Below are positions 7,991 to 17,119 of a stretch of DNA of 64,000 nucleotides, one piece after another. The notes below the pieces were generated by a model. That model searched no databases. It was not told the DNA's origin and saw nothing but the letters and a program-made list of their open reading frames with translations. Numbering within the stretch: position 1 is the first letter of the stretch; each line of letters opens with the position of its first letter. A program made the position numbers and the translations under genes. Source of the stretch: Aurantiochytrium sp. KH105 (taxonomy: Eukaryota; Sar; Bigyra; Thraustochytrida; Thraustochytriidae); NCBI GenBank assembly GCA_003116975.1, contig BGKB01000043.1, positions 62,001 through 126,000 on the forward strand, given 5' to 3'.

Positions 7991-9973
7991 TCAGTCGGCA
8001 TGGGAGCGCGCCGTATAGTAGCCACGCTCAGAGGAGGAGGATGCGTACGACGCGCTTGAGAAACGACGACTGATGCGCCAATTGTTGGTGCCTTCCGCAA
8101 TACCGTCAGCGAACCCAGCAGCGCTCTCGGCTAGCTTGCTACCAGCCAGTGACACCATGGACGCGACGCCATCAGAGCAAGAGGGAAGCTCGTACTCGTC
8201 ACCATCCGCACTGGATCGAGCATCATTGTTGTCATCATCGGCAAACTGGGTGGCGTTGAAACGGCGCCGAGAGCGACGCTGGCTCCAACGAGGTCCTTCC
8301 GCGTCGGCGTCCGAGGAGCGGAAGCGCGAGTAGCGGTTTCTCGGGCTTTCGCCTTCCTGGCGCCGTCGGCGCCAAGAGAGGCGGCTGCGCAACGAGGCAC
8401 GTGAATGGCTCGAATGCTGCGGCTCTTGAGCATCGGTGACGGCTGCAGCGGTACGTAAAAGAGAAGGACCCGAGCGATCTCTCGGCACGAGTGGCTCCTC
8501 TGCGACATCATTGTCCTCCTCAACTTCTTCTTCGTAGTCATCATTGAAGTCTAATTCCTCTTCTTCCTCGTACATTTCGCTCTCGTTATCGTCGGAGGCG
8601 TCTGCGATATCATCAAGCGTCTCTTCGGCCTCTTCGAGAACATGTGCAAGGCTTCCACTGGCCTCAGCCTGACACAACCCTGTACGGGTCGAGCCTGATG
8701 CTCGTTCCTCGTGCAGGCTGCTGCTGTTGCTGCGCGACGCTGCCATGGAAGAGCCTTCCTCCTCATCTATCTCAACAGCAACGCCGTCGGCCTCCTCTTC
8801 ATCATCTTCTTCTTCCTCTTCATGATAGTCGTCGTAATCCTGGGCGACGGCAGGGGTTGCCGAGCCTGCGCGGTCTTGGGGTGCTGAAGATGACCGCTGC
8901 ATCGACAGTCTGTGCAGAAGCGAATTTGCGCTACGCCTGTTGCCAGAAAAGCTGCGTGCAATGGACCTACGAAGCGTAGTAAGCTTCGATTGGCTTGACT
9001 CGAGGTGCTTGCTCGTGTCGCCGCCCAGAGCGACCTTTGGATCCGGATACCCGTAGGTATTGAAGCGCTGAGGAGGAGGTGCTGACAAAAAGCGCTTGAG
9101 GTGGGGCGTCTGCGACATTTTGGCAGAGTTGCCAAACTGGCCGTGATCCTTGGGCGCTTCGTAGGCGGAAAAGGTGATATGCTGACGGCCCGTTTCGGCG
9201 GTCGTGGCGCGCTGAAGGCGAGCACTCGGAGGTCGCGGATCAAACTTTCTCCAATGGCCATCGCTAATTCGCGACGAATATGATGCTGAAGAGGAAGACG
9301 ACGAAGAGGAACGTGCACTTGAAATTGAGGTTGAACTTGCGGTGTTCGAAGACACGGTAGAGGAAGCGGATGAGGGAGATGCTGACTTGGAGCGCGAGAA
9401 GCGATCGAAGTCAATGTCCGTCAAAGGTGGGGTCGAGACCCTGAGCGAGTTGACGGTGTAGATGGTCGTCGAAGGTGACGATGCGTTGGCCTTGCGCTTG
9501 AGAGAGGTACTGTCCAAGGACGGGAGGACGCCGGGTGGGAGCATTCGCGTGGAAAGGCGCATCGAGATTCGGGCGTTATGCTTTTTGGTTCGCCACGACT
9601 GCGCGCGCGCGACGCCTGCGCGTGTGAGCCGCACCGTGACTTGGTCGTCGCGGCCGTGAAAGAGCGGGCCTGCGCCCTCGTGCGCGACGAGACCGCGACG
9701 CCTCGCGCCCATCAGCACGCCCGACACGGACTCCGCGTGATGCTGGTACTCTTCGTACAGCTCTCCGAAGCTGATCGCGTACTCGTCGCTGCCGTCGGCC
9801 TTTTTGGCGTGGTAGTCGACGCCGAGCTCCACGACGACCACGACCAGCTTGGTGATCTCCCTCTCCGCGCCCTCGAGCGCCTCTTGCGCGCGCCGTCGCG
9901 ACGAGGAGCTCCTGTACCCGAACCTGCGCTCGCCGCGCCTGCTGCGCTCCGCGCTGCCCCGCGTCGCGGACAT
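7991..9973 (-). CDS. Costars-domain protein with long disordered tail
   Basis: The first ATG that gives a sensible N-terminus is at 9973 (660 residues). Residues ~31-118 match the Costars fold of ABRACL and of the C-terminus of ABRA/STARS: EGAEREITKL, then ISFGELYEEY, SGVLMGARRRGLVAHEG and LFHGRDDQVTVRL. Costars proteins influence actin dynamics and cell motility. Known ABRACL is only ~80 residues, whereas here the domain is N-terminal and followed by ~540 residues of low complexity. That tail has serine runs near 255-280, basic/serine stretches, several long Glu/Asp runs around 420-540, and a final Arg/Ser-rich part. Upstream in-frame sequence is open but encodes only Arg/Lys/Glu repeats from a GAAA microsatellite, so I treat it as leader. 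Confidence 0.85.
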   Translation of the reverse strand: MSATRGSAERSRRGERRFGYRSSSSRRRAQEALEGAEREITKLVVVVVELGVDYHAKKADGSDEYAISFGELYEEYQHHAESVSGVLMGARRRGLVAHEGAGPLFHGRDDQVTVRLTRAGVARAQSWRTKKHNARISMRLSTRMLPPGVLPSLDSTSLKRKANASSPSTTIYTVNSLRVSTPPLTDIDFDRFSRSKSASPSSASSTVSSNTASSTSISSARSSSSSSSSASYSSRISDGHWRKFDPRPPSARLQRATTAETGRQHITFSAYEAPKDHGQFGNSAKMSQTPHLKRFLSAPPPQRFNTYGYPDPKVALGGDTSKHLESSQSKLTTLRRSIARSFSGNRRSANSLLHRLSMQRSSSAPQDRAGSATPAVAQDYDDYHEEEEEDDEEEADGVAVEIDEEEGSSMAASRSNSSSLHEERASGSTRTGLCQAEASGSLAHVLEEAEETLDDIADASDDNESEMYEEEEELDFNDDYEEEVEEDNDVAEEPLVPRDRSGPSLLRTAAAVTDAQEPQHSSHSRASLRSRLSWRRRRQEGESPRNRYSRFRSSDADAEGPRWSQRRSRRRFNATQFADDDNNDARSSADGDEYELPSCSDGVASMVSLAGSKLAESAAGFADGIAEGTNNWRISRRFSSASYASSSSERGYYTARSHAD

Positions 9974-10133
9974 CTTCCCGCGCGCCGCCGCCGCCGCGGC
10001 CGCCCGCCTTCGATCGAGGACTAGCGCAAACGCGCCAGCACGTGCGCGCTCGCTGCTCCCTCCCCTCCCTGCCTTCCCTTTTTCCTCCCTCTTTCTTCCC
10101 TCCCTCCCTCCTTCCTTCCTTCCTTCCTTTCCT

Positions 10134-10176
<43 letters not shown>

Positions 10177-11309
10177 GCCACTGCTGGGCTCTCTCGCGCT
10201 CGCGCTCGCGCCCTGCCTCGCCACTCGCACCTGGCCGCGCGCGCTTTCCAGCGCGCGCCCTCCGAGCCTGCCCGCCCGCCTGCGCGCCGCGCCTCCCTCG
10301 GCGAGCCCGGCCGCGGCTCGCGGCGCAGCGCAGCGCAGGGCGGTCGGCGGTGACGGCGAGCGAGCAGAGAGGGCCTCGCGATCGAGCGGCGGACGGCAAA
10401 AAGAGCGGCAGGCTCGAAGAAGAAGGGGGCAAGAAGAGCCGGAGGCAAGGCACACTGTGCGCTTGCACACTGGCAGGCAAGACAGGATACTGGCGAAGCA
10501 GGTGGTTGGATGGCGGCGCCGGCGCCAGCCAGCAGCCGCAGGTGGCCGGCGAGGCAGGCTCGAGGCGTCGACGCGGAGGCCAGGCGAGGCAGGCAGAGCG
10601 AGAAGGGAGAAGCTGGCCGAGGTTGGTTGGGCGTTTGGCAGGTGGAAGAATGGCCGAAAAGCGGAAAGAAGGGGTTGCAGCTGATCGTGGACCTTCTCTG
10701 GGGACGGGGACTTTCTCTCAGCGGAAGGCGAGCGTACTGGCTGGTGAGGTGACGGTTGTCTACAGCTGGCTGGCCACAGACTCGCAGAAGCCAAGAGGTT
10801 CAATGGTCTGAGCGTGGCATGCAGCCAGGCCAAGCGATGATCTCGAACAAGTGCGTGCAAGTTGCATTGATTGTTGTGATTTCCTCGTTTCGTATTTTCT
10901 GTGGTCTCGTCCGGATGGTTACAGAGATCGGTGACGTGACCTCGCTGCCTGACTGACACTGATGGTTGTCCGTTCGCGAGGTATAAGCCAGCTTTGCTTG
11001 CCACAATGATGCCGCTTTCCGGTGGCGAGGCCCTAGCCGAGCCTCCTGCTATTGTTTTGAAAGCTCCTCTCTTTGTCTCTTCAAAACGACCGCTTCAAAA
11101 AAAAAATAATTATCTCCAAGCTCGTCCAAGCTGATGCAAATCTGCACGCCTGGCGCAGCGCGGTCGCGCATACGGGGTGAAGGGTGAACTGGAGCCTGCT
11201 CGCGAGCGACGAACGAGCGAGAGATAAATTGCGCGCTCGCTCCTGCTTGCGCCCTCGTTCCTGAATCTCGCGCAGAACGTACGGCAAAAGAAAGGAGGGG
11301 TGAAGCGAA
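9974..11309. other. Divergent intergenic region with purine/pyrimidine microsatellites
   Basis: This separates the Costars gene (-) from the PH-like gene (+). The first 200 bp are strongly pyrimidine-rich on the plus strand, and the middle part to ~10700 is GC-rich low-complexity sequence. Open frames on both strands here are Arg/Lys/Pro/Ala-rich repeats without recognisable domains. A short A9 tract sits near 11098. No RNA gene was recognised. Confidence 0.5.
10134..10176. repeat. (TTTC)n microsatellite
   Basis: About eleven uninterrupted TTTC units follow a degenerate CCTT/CCCT tract. On the minus strand it is a GAAA tract within ~200 nt upstream of the Costars ATG, probably in its 5' leader. 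Confidence 0.9.
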
Positions 11310-13046
11310 ATGCACAACACCGGAGGAGGATACGGCAATGCGCCGTCGTCAGGCTATGGCGGTGCAAACGGAGCGAGCTACGGTGCGCAGACGTACGGAT
11401 CGGCGTACGGAGGTCCTGGTGCGCAGCCGCCTTCCGCTCAAACATACTCTGGCGCGCCGCAAGCTTCTTGGCAGGCTCCAGAGTCGTCCTACTCCACCTC
11501 GTCCTCGAGCAACGCTTATTCGTCCTCGCCTCCTGGTCAGCAACAGCAGCCCTTTACATATCAGCAAGACTCATTGGGCAGCCCATCGCCTTCGCTACCG
11601 CAAGGCTCGCAGTACGGGTCAACGAGCTCTTCCTTTGCTGGCCCGAACTACCCTGGGTCATCAACATCGTCGGGCTATCATGGGTCAAGCATGAGCAGCG
11701 GATACATTAATCCGCAGCAGAACTCTGGCTACGCTGCGCCATCGAGCTACGGGTCCTCCTTTACATCGGCGCAAGGCCCACCTTCAATGTCGTCGCCGCC
11801 ACTGGGCCCGCCGTCGTCGTCTTCGTCGTCGTCAATGCAAGGCTTTGACGCCTCGTCCTCGTCATACACCCCGGCGTACACCGGAATCTCATCGAGCCCC
11901 GGACTGGGGCCCCAGCAACCGGGCCCGCAGACCATGTATCAACAGGCGCATCAGCCTCCCCCGCAGCCTGTGAGCCGAGACATCCTTGCGAGTTTCGACC
12001 CCCTTGGGGCAGGAACTGGGGCTTCTGAAGAGGTCTCGCTGTCGAGCATCATTGGCAGACTGAACAGGCTTGCGCAACGGGGCGTCCTGAGTCAAGGAGA
12101 ATACTCAGCGTTGCAAGTCCTCACAGCACATGACGCGCGACGAGTCCAAAACGCGCTCAACAAGCTCGAGCATTTTGACGACCGCAGTGACGTGACAACA
12201 ATTGCATATAGTTATGACAACATGACGGCAAGGCGCGCCGCGGAACAGAGCAAACGAGAACAGACCGCTTTTCAGCAAAGGGCCTCGGCCCGCGCGACTG
12301 CGGCATCGCTCGCTGAGCAGGAGAAACAGCGCCGCGAAGCAGCCCTTGCGGCAACAAAGGCCAAAAAAGATCTCGGCATCGAATCGGACGAGGAGTCAGA
12401 CACCATGAGCGCCGCAGGGGAAGCCTTTGAGACAGAAACTATTGTCGACAGCGACGAGGAGCGCCGCCAAGACAAGATGACGGCCTCTCGTATGCAGGCG
12501 CGCATCGATGCCGAAAACGCTCTCAAGTCCGCCCCCCATCCCTGTGCTGGTGGCTTCAAGGATAGCATTCCCTCGACCTTTGTATTTACAGGCGATGAAC
12601 TTCTTGGCACAATTCTCGTCCGCGTTTCCAAGAAAAAGTTCTTTCGCAAGTGGAAGCCCATGTTTTTCCGACTCACGACTACGAGCGTGCGCTTATACGA
12701 AAACAATGCCGAGTACGAGAGCGGGAGCGCCGCTTCGCTCGTTTTCCCCTTGCATCCTTGCATGTCTATCGACAAGCCCGCTCTTAAACGTACATATTCC
12801 ATGGCCGACGAGACTGAGCATGTGTTTTTCACCACCTTTAAGGAGAACATTCTCGATGGCATTAGCGAATTCGAGATGCCCAACAAGTACTCGAATCGCC
12901 GTCGGAATCGCAGACTCTGCAAGTTTGGTTCCACTGTGACGACAGAAATTTCTGCATTTGCGCATGCGCTGCACGGTGTCATTCTTCGTCGACGCAAGGA
13001 GCGATCCCTCGGCAGGGCGAGCGCTAACGCCGGTCGCTATTCTTAG
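11310..13046 (+). CDS. Prion-like low-complexity protein with C-terminal PH-like domain
   Basis: A 578-residue frame from an ATG. Residues 1-225 are Gly, Tyr, Ser, Gln and Pro with almost no charge (repeats of SGYG, SYGS, GYGG), a prion-like composition typical of condensate-forming segments. Around residue 230 comes DILASFDPL, a DPL-type motif like those that bind clathrin adaptors, then a short helical region, and a charged helix from ~310 to 400. Residues ~425-565 look like a PH-type fold: GTILVRVSKKKFFRKWKPMF for the first strands, and EISAFAHALHGVI as the closing helix. The PH call is from pattern alone. A role in membrane trafficking is a guess from the DPF-like motif and PH-like domain. 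Confidence 0.78.
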   Translation: MHNTGGGYGNAPSSGYGGANGASYGAQTYGSAYGGPGAQPPSAQTYSGAPQASWQAPESSYSTSSSSNAYSSSPPGQQQQPFTYQQDSLGSPSPSLPQGSQYGSTSSSFAGPNYPGSSTSSGYHGSSMSSGYINPQQNSGYAAPSSYGSSFTSAQGPPSMSSPPLGPPSSSSSSSMQGFDASSSSYTPAYTGISSSPGLGPQQPGPQTMYQQAHQPPPQPVSRDILASFDPLGAGTGASEEVSLSSIIGRLNRLAQRGVLSQGEYSALQVLTAHDARRVQNALNKLEHFDDRSDVTTIAYSYDNMTARRAAEQSKREQTAFQQRASARATAASLAEQEKQRREAALAATKAKKDLGIESDEESDTMSAAGEAFETETIVDSDEERRQDKMTASRMQARIDAENALKSAPHPCAGGFKDSIPSTFVFTGDELLGTILVRVSKKKFFRKWKPMFFRLTTTSVRLYENNAEYESGSAASLVFPLHPCMSIDKPALKRTYSMADETEHVFFTTFKENILDGISEFEMPNKYSNRRRNRRLCKFGSTVTTEISAFAHALHGVILRRRKERSLGRASANAGRYS

Positions 13047-13571
13047 AAGTGCCATGTTCCGAGTCATACTTGCTTTGCAGAAAGAAGAATCGAGTGTTCG
13101 AGGCTACGACCAGGAACCCTGCAGCCACCGTGACATTCCATCTAGCTAGACGATGGAACTTTCTTTCTTTTTTCAACAACAAGAGTGCGGACAGCCTTGT
13201 TGCCTTCTTTGTGTGTTTGGTTTCTTGTTCGCTCGCTTTGTTTGGTTTTGGAGGAGGAAAGCGTGCCAGTCACATCAACAAGATATGAAAGAGCGTTCTA
13301 CTGCGAAAAGAGTCGAGGCCTTTCCGCCGATACATGACCCGAAACGATTATAAATGCGCGATGCGCACGCTCAACGAAAAAGTTCAATAGAAAATTAAAG
13401 TTCGACAGCATCAAGTAAGCAGAAAAGAAGTAAAGCAAATAAATCAAGCAACGCTACATCGCCGAGTCAGAACAATCTCAACGCACGCTCAACGATAAAG
13501 ACCACAAGAAAATCAAAGCTCAACACCATCAAGTAACCAAAAAAGAAGTAAAGCAAATCAATCAAGCAACG
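13047..13571. other. Convergent 3' region with partial duplication
   Basis: The PH-like gene (+) and AP-4 mu (-) end toward each other here. The right half is A-rich on the plus strand and contains a duplicated segment shared with the AP-4 mu 3' end. Nothing else is evident. Confidence 0.6.
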
Positions 13572-13600
13572 CTAATTTGTCGAGAATCTGCTGACGTAGC
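13364..13600. repeat. 118-bp tandem duplication at the 3' end of AP-4 mu
   Basis: Copy A starts at 13364 (CGCACGCTCAACGA) and copy B at 13482 with the same word. The words AAGAAGTAAAGCAAAT and AATCAAGCAACGCTA recur at the same 118-bp offset. Similarity fades after about 100 bp. Copy B runs into the AP-4 mu stop codon (13572-13574), while copy A has lost the coding match beyond the stop region. Confidence 0.85.
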
Positions 13601-14924
13601 TGGCGCTCTGCGAGACATAGCGCACCCATCGATGGGGGTTGTACGTCCGGTGCTGCTCCACAATCCGAAGATACTTGACCTGGAGCTGGGATGCGTTAAA
13701 CATGGGGATCTCGAAAGAAAGCGAAATGGGTCCAATTTCGCGCCGGATCGCTGGCGACATTGGCTCCTTGAGGTCGACCTTTGCGCGCAGCGTGTGCTCA
13801 GCGCCGCCTTGAAACTTTTTAATCGTCCAAACCACCTTGTGGTCCTTGGCGCGATACTCGGCCGTCTGACCTGCTGCAGCTGCGCCCGAGTCGAGACGGC
13901 TGCTAACGCCATTTGAACGCGTAGGCACCGGCATCGTGGCCTGCACGTTAACGCCAAAGTTGTTCTGCGGAAGATCTGCTCGGATCTTGACGACAATTTC
14001 GATTTGTGTCGGCGAATTCTCCTCGACGTGAGGGTATATCCGAAATGGCGCTACAAAGTCGCTGGTGATGCGGTAGTTCATGAGCACGAACTCGCCATCT
14101 GGCGGCACGAAGTTGAGCAGCCGCATGGACTCAAAGTCGTCGAGGCGCACGCACTCGTGAAAGTTACAATCGTCAAGAACAACCGAGCCGCCATAGTTGG
14201 CCGCCTCGCTTCCTTTTCCGACAACGAGATCCTCATTGAGCGCAAGGCGCAGCGGAGGATTCCCTGAAAGGTAGCTCTTCATGACGATGCTGCCGTCAAT
14301 ATGCGAGCTCAGCGTGTACCCGTTGCCGTTGAAGAGCATGGTGAGACGTTCGAGTATGTCGACAAAGATTTCGTTGCGCTGCTGACCAGACTTGGCAGCC
14401 AGAGTGACGGGCTTGTAAACTGAAGAGGACGGCGTGGTTTTCTGGTTCATTGTGGGCATCTTGAAGGAATTCGCCTGCTTGATCATGTCGACCATAACCG
14501 GCTCGTTATGGACGTGCACCTTGAGCTGCTCCGTGGATGAGACCATGGGGTAGCCATAGTCGAGAACTTCGTCGAGGAGCTCGTAAATGAGGACAAAATT
14601 CTTGCGGATGGCCTCCTCCGACAGCACGCCGCAGTAGTCCTTGAAAAGCTTGGCCAGACGGGCGAGGAGCTCGAGCGCAAAATTTGGCGAGACGTTGTAT
14701 TTGGTCGTGCACACAAAGTAGAGCCCGCTTTGCTTAATGAAGATGTAGTTGACGCCGTCAATGTTGAAGCACGGCGGGGCCTCGTTGCCGCCATCGCCCT
14801 TCCAGAACTTGACGCTGTGAAAGAAGACCTCCGCGGTGCCCTTGTCCACGTCGCTCCTAAAGTTTCGACTAATGATCGTGTCGCCGCGTGGCGACAAAAT
14901 GTAGAACTGGCTCACGGAAAACAT
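13572..14924 (-). CDS. AP4M1: AP-4 complex subunit mu
   Basis: The medium subunit of the AP-4 adaptor, which sorts cargo at the trans-Golgi network without clathrin. From the ATG at 14924 the protein is 450 residues, close to human AP-4 mu (453). Residues 1-140 are the longin-like domain (SQFYILSPRGDTIISRNFR, then YELLDEVLDYGYP, a near-invariant medium-chain motif). From ~170 is the mu homology domain (NEIFVDILERL, LDDFESMRLLNFVPPDGEF), ending in NPHRWVRYVSQSASYV, which parallels the AP-4 rather than AP-1/2/3 C-terminus. Sixteen upstream in-frame residues are Arg-rich and begin without conservation, so the later ATG is preferred. Confidence 0.95.
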   Translation of the reverse strand: MFSVSQFYILSPRGDTIISRNFRSDVDKGTAEVFFHSVKFWKGDGGNEAPPCFNIDGVNYIFIKQSGLYFVCTTKYNVSPNFALELLARLAKLFKDYCGVLSEEAIRKNFVLIYELLDEVLDYGYPMVSSTEQLKVHVHNEPVMVDMIKQANSFKMPTMNQKTTPSSSVYKPVTLAAKSGQQRNEIFVDILERLTMLFNGNGYTLSSHIDGSIVMKSYLSGNPPLRLALNEDLVVGKGSEAANYGGSVVLDDCNFHECVRLDDFESMRLLNFVPPDGEFVLMNYRITSDFVAPFRIYPHVEENSPTQIEIVVKIRADLPQNNFGVNVQATMPVPTRSNGVSSRLDSGAAAAGQTAEYRAKDHKVVWTIKKFQGGAEHTLRAKVDLKEPMSPAIRREIGPISLSFEIPMFNASQLQVKYLRIVEQHRTYNPHRWVRYVSQSASYVSRFSTN

Positions 14925-15859
14925 TTCTCTGGCCGTGTGTCGGCGCCCCCGCCGCCCCACCGCTCGTGCCACGCCGCGAGGCCCCGCTCGCTCGCGCGCG
15001 CGCCCGCTCCCACTCCCGACCTTCGTAGGCTGCGCTTCTCTGCCCGGCCGTGTATCTTCTCCGTTGCTCGCCTTCCCCGCGTTCCCCGCGCTCCAAGTCC
15101 TCTAAGGTTGACTCACGCGACGATGGAAACGATGCTGGCAAGGATGCCGATCGATGCTGGAAAGTATGCCAACGTTGGAAAGGACAAGATTTAAAGCTAT
15201 GGAAAAAGGATACATCGATGCTAGAAAGGATGTCTTGCGACACCCACATCGGCCTCGCGTCAAGGGAAAATCGTTTGCTCCGCTCCGAGTGAGAGTGCGA
15301 GGGAAGGGCGCTAGAGGAAGCCCTTTAAAATCTTTCGTGATGCATTTATGTTTGTCTCTTGGGGCGCATTTCAAGCTACCCTTTTGGAGTCGTGCATAGA
15401 TTCAACCAGACCTTTCCTTCTCCATGCTTACCTTTGCAACTTGATAGCAAGTTGAAAATTCGTCGCAACGCTTGTGGCCGCGAGGCGAAAACTCATCTTC
15501 TCCTTTTGTAGTAAAGACCGTAGATAATGCAAACATGGCTCGGCTGCCAAGACGTCTTTACTTGGAAAGAAGTTCAACACGTATCATCATATCAGAAACC
15601 TCATGGCCACGAGAGCAAATACATTTGGGCCTCTCGTGCATCCTCGATTCTTGCCTTCTGCCGACCACAACTGCTTGTTTATGTAAGGCATAAACCATCG
15701 TCATCCTCTTCAAAGCGCAATTTTTTGTTTATGGCTACAGTTCAAGGCCAGGGTTTCCGTAAATGTGTGCGAATTGAGCACAATGAACTGAAAAGACTTT
15801 GCCTGTTTTCGTGAAGGAAGCCAGGTTGGTAGATCCTTTGAGCCTGTCACTGCGCAAGT

Positions 15860-15898
15860 AATGCAATGCAATGCAATGCAATGCAATGCAATGCAATG
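15860..15898. repeat. (ATGCA)n pentanucleotide microsatellite
   Basis: Seven to eight uninterrupted copies of ATGCA in non-coding DNA upstream of AP-4 mu. Confidence 0.95.
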
Positions 15899-16753
15899 GC
15901 TCCGAAGAAGTTTCGCGACAATGTCACTCAAACATTGAGCTTGCTTGATCCATGCAAGTTCGCAAATGCCGTTCTAGAAAGTCGCTCTCGATCACTATAT
16001 GTTTCTTCTAGATCCTAGGTCCTAGGGCTCATGCGACCAAAAACTGTAGAAAACTAGTCCCATGGAGAACGATGCGCTTTTGTTCAGAAAAATAACTTTC
16101 AACTCGCCGGTGACATGTTCTTGACCCCCTCCTCCCAAGTGCTCAGACTCTCTACGTCAACGTGCACATTCTACTAGAAAAAAACTCTCCGATTGATTCC
16201 TTGCGCGCGGCGCAAGTCTTACAACGTAACCGCTACCGGCAGCGATGAACCACATCTCGGTCGTCACCATTCGCTATCGACGCGGCAAGCCAGCAAGCAA
16301 GCCAAAGCAAGCATGTAGGGACCTTCGGCGCCGATCGGACGGAGCTGTGTTCCCCGAGTTCCCATCGTAGTTTTCTCTGCGGCCCCACTGGACTCCGCGC
16401 GTCTCCCCCGCGAACTACGTCCCCTCTTCACACGCCTCATCCCGCGCGAAGCGCTTGGTAGTTTCGGGGGCCAAGGAGCGTGTCTCTGCACCTGCGCCGT
16501 CCACTGCAGCGCGTCCCTTCAGATAGGACAGAGTGCTGGAGTCCCAGTGGGGGAAAGAGAGAGCAGGCAGCGAATTCGCAAGCTGAGTGATATCTGGGTC
16601 TGTTGGCAGTCGCACGACTACTGTCTCTGTTTTTGAAGACAGACACCAGGCCGAGTACGCGCACAAGATCCGGTCAGGACGGGCCCGCGCATGGCGGGGT
16701 GCGCATAGGCGACTTGCGGCGGCGGAAAGCGCAGTGTGCGCGCGGCCGGTTTC

Positions 16754-16896
16754 CACTTGCGCGGGCGCGCTGCAAGTGCGGAATGGCGGCGCTGCGCAGA
16801 CGCAGGCGGCTGCAGAGGGCGGACGCAAGTGCGGGCGCGGGCGGCTGCAAGTGGGTTATGCGGCGCGCGCAAGTGCCGCGGGCGGCGCCGCAAGTG
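16754..16896 (+). promoter_or_regulatory. Array of six CAAGTG/CACTTG elements upstream of SDHA
   Basis: CACTTG occurs at 16754 and CAAGTG at 16773, 16826, 16848, 16870 and 16891, most within a GCAAGTGCGG context. The last four are spaced 22, 22 and 21 bp, about two DNA turns. CAAGTG is an E-box variant (CANNTG). The array ends 224 bp before the SDHA ATG. Its regulatory role is inferred from repetition, spacing and position. Confidence 0.6.
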
Positions 16897-17119
16897 CGCT
16901 ATCGCGCCGCGACCGGAGGCGCGCCGAGCTGCGCAGCGGCGCGCGGCCCTTTCGACTTTCAAAACAGATCCTTGCGCGACGGCGAGCACGCGGAGAGCGC
17001 GAGCGCGAGCGGAGAGGCGGCGGCGGAGTTGCCGGCGCAGGCAGAGAGGCAGGCACGCAGACGCGCAGCGAGCGCGAAGGGACGAGGTCCGGCGCGGAGA
17101 GTAGAGCGAGAAGGACGGG

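Larger units (their letters stand above)
14925..17119. other. Divergent region between AP-4 mu and SDHA
   Basis: About 2.2 kb. Near 15120-15240 there are imperfect repeats of CGATGCTGGAAAGTATG. Around 15860 is a pentanucleotide array. 15900-16200 is AT-richer with no coding signal. From 16,650 the sequence becomes very GC-rich and contains the CAAGTG array of the SDHA promoter. No frame here shows a recognisable protein. Confidence 0.5.
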
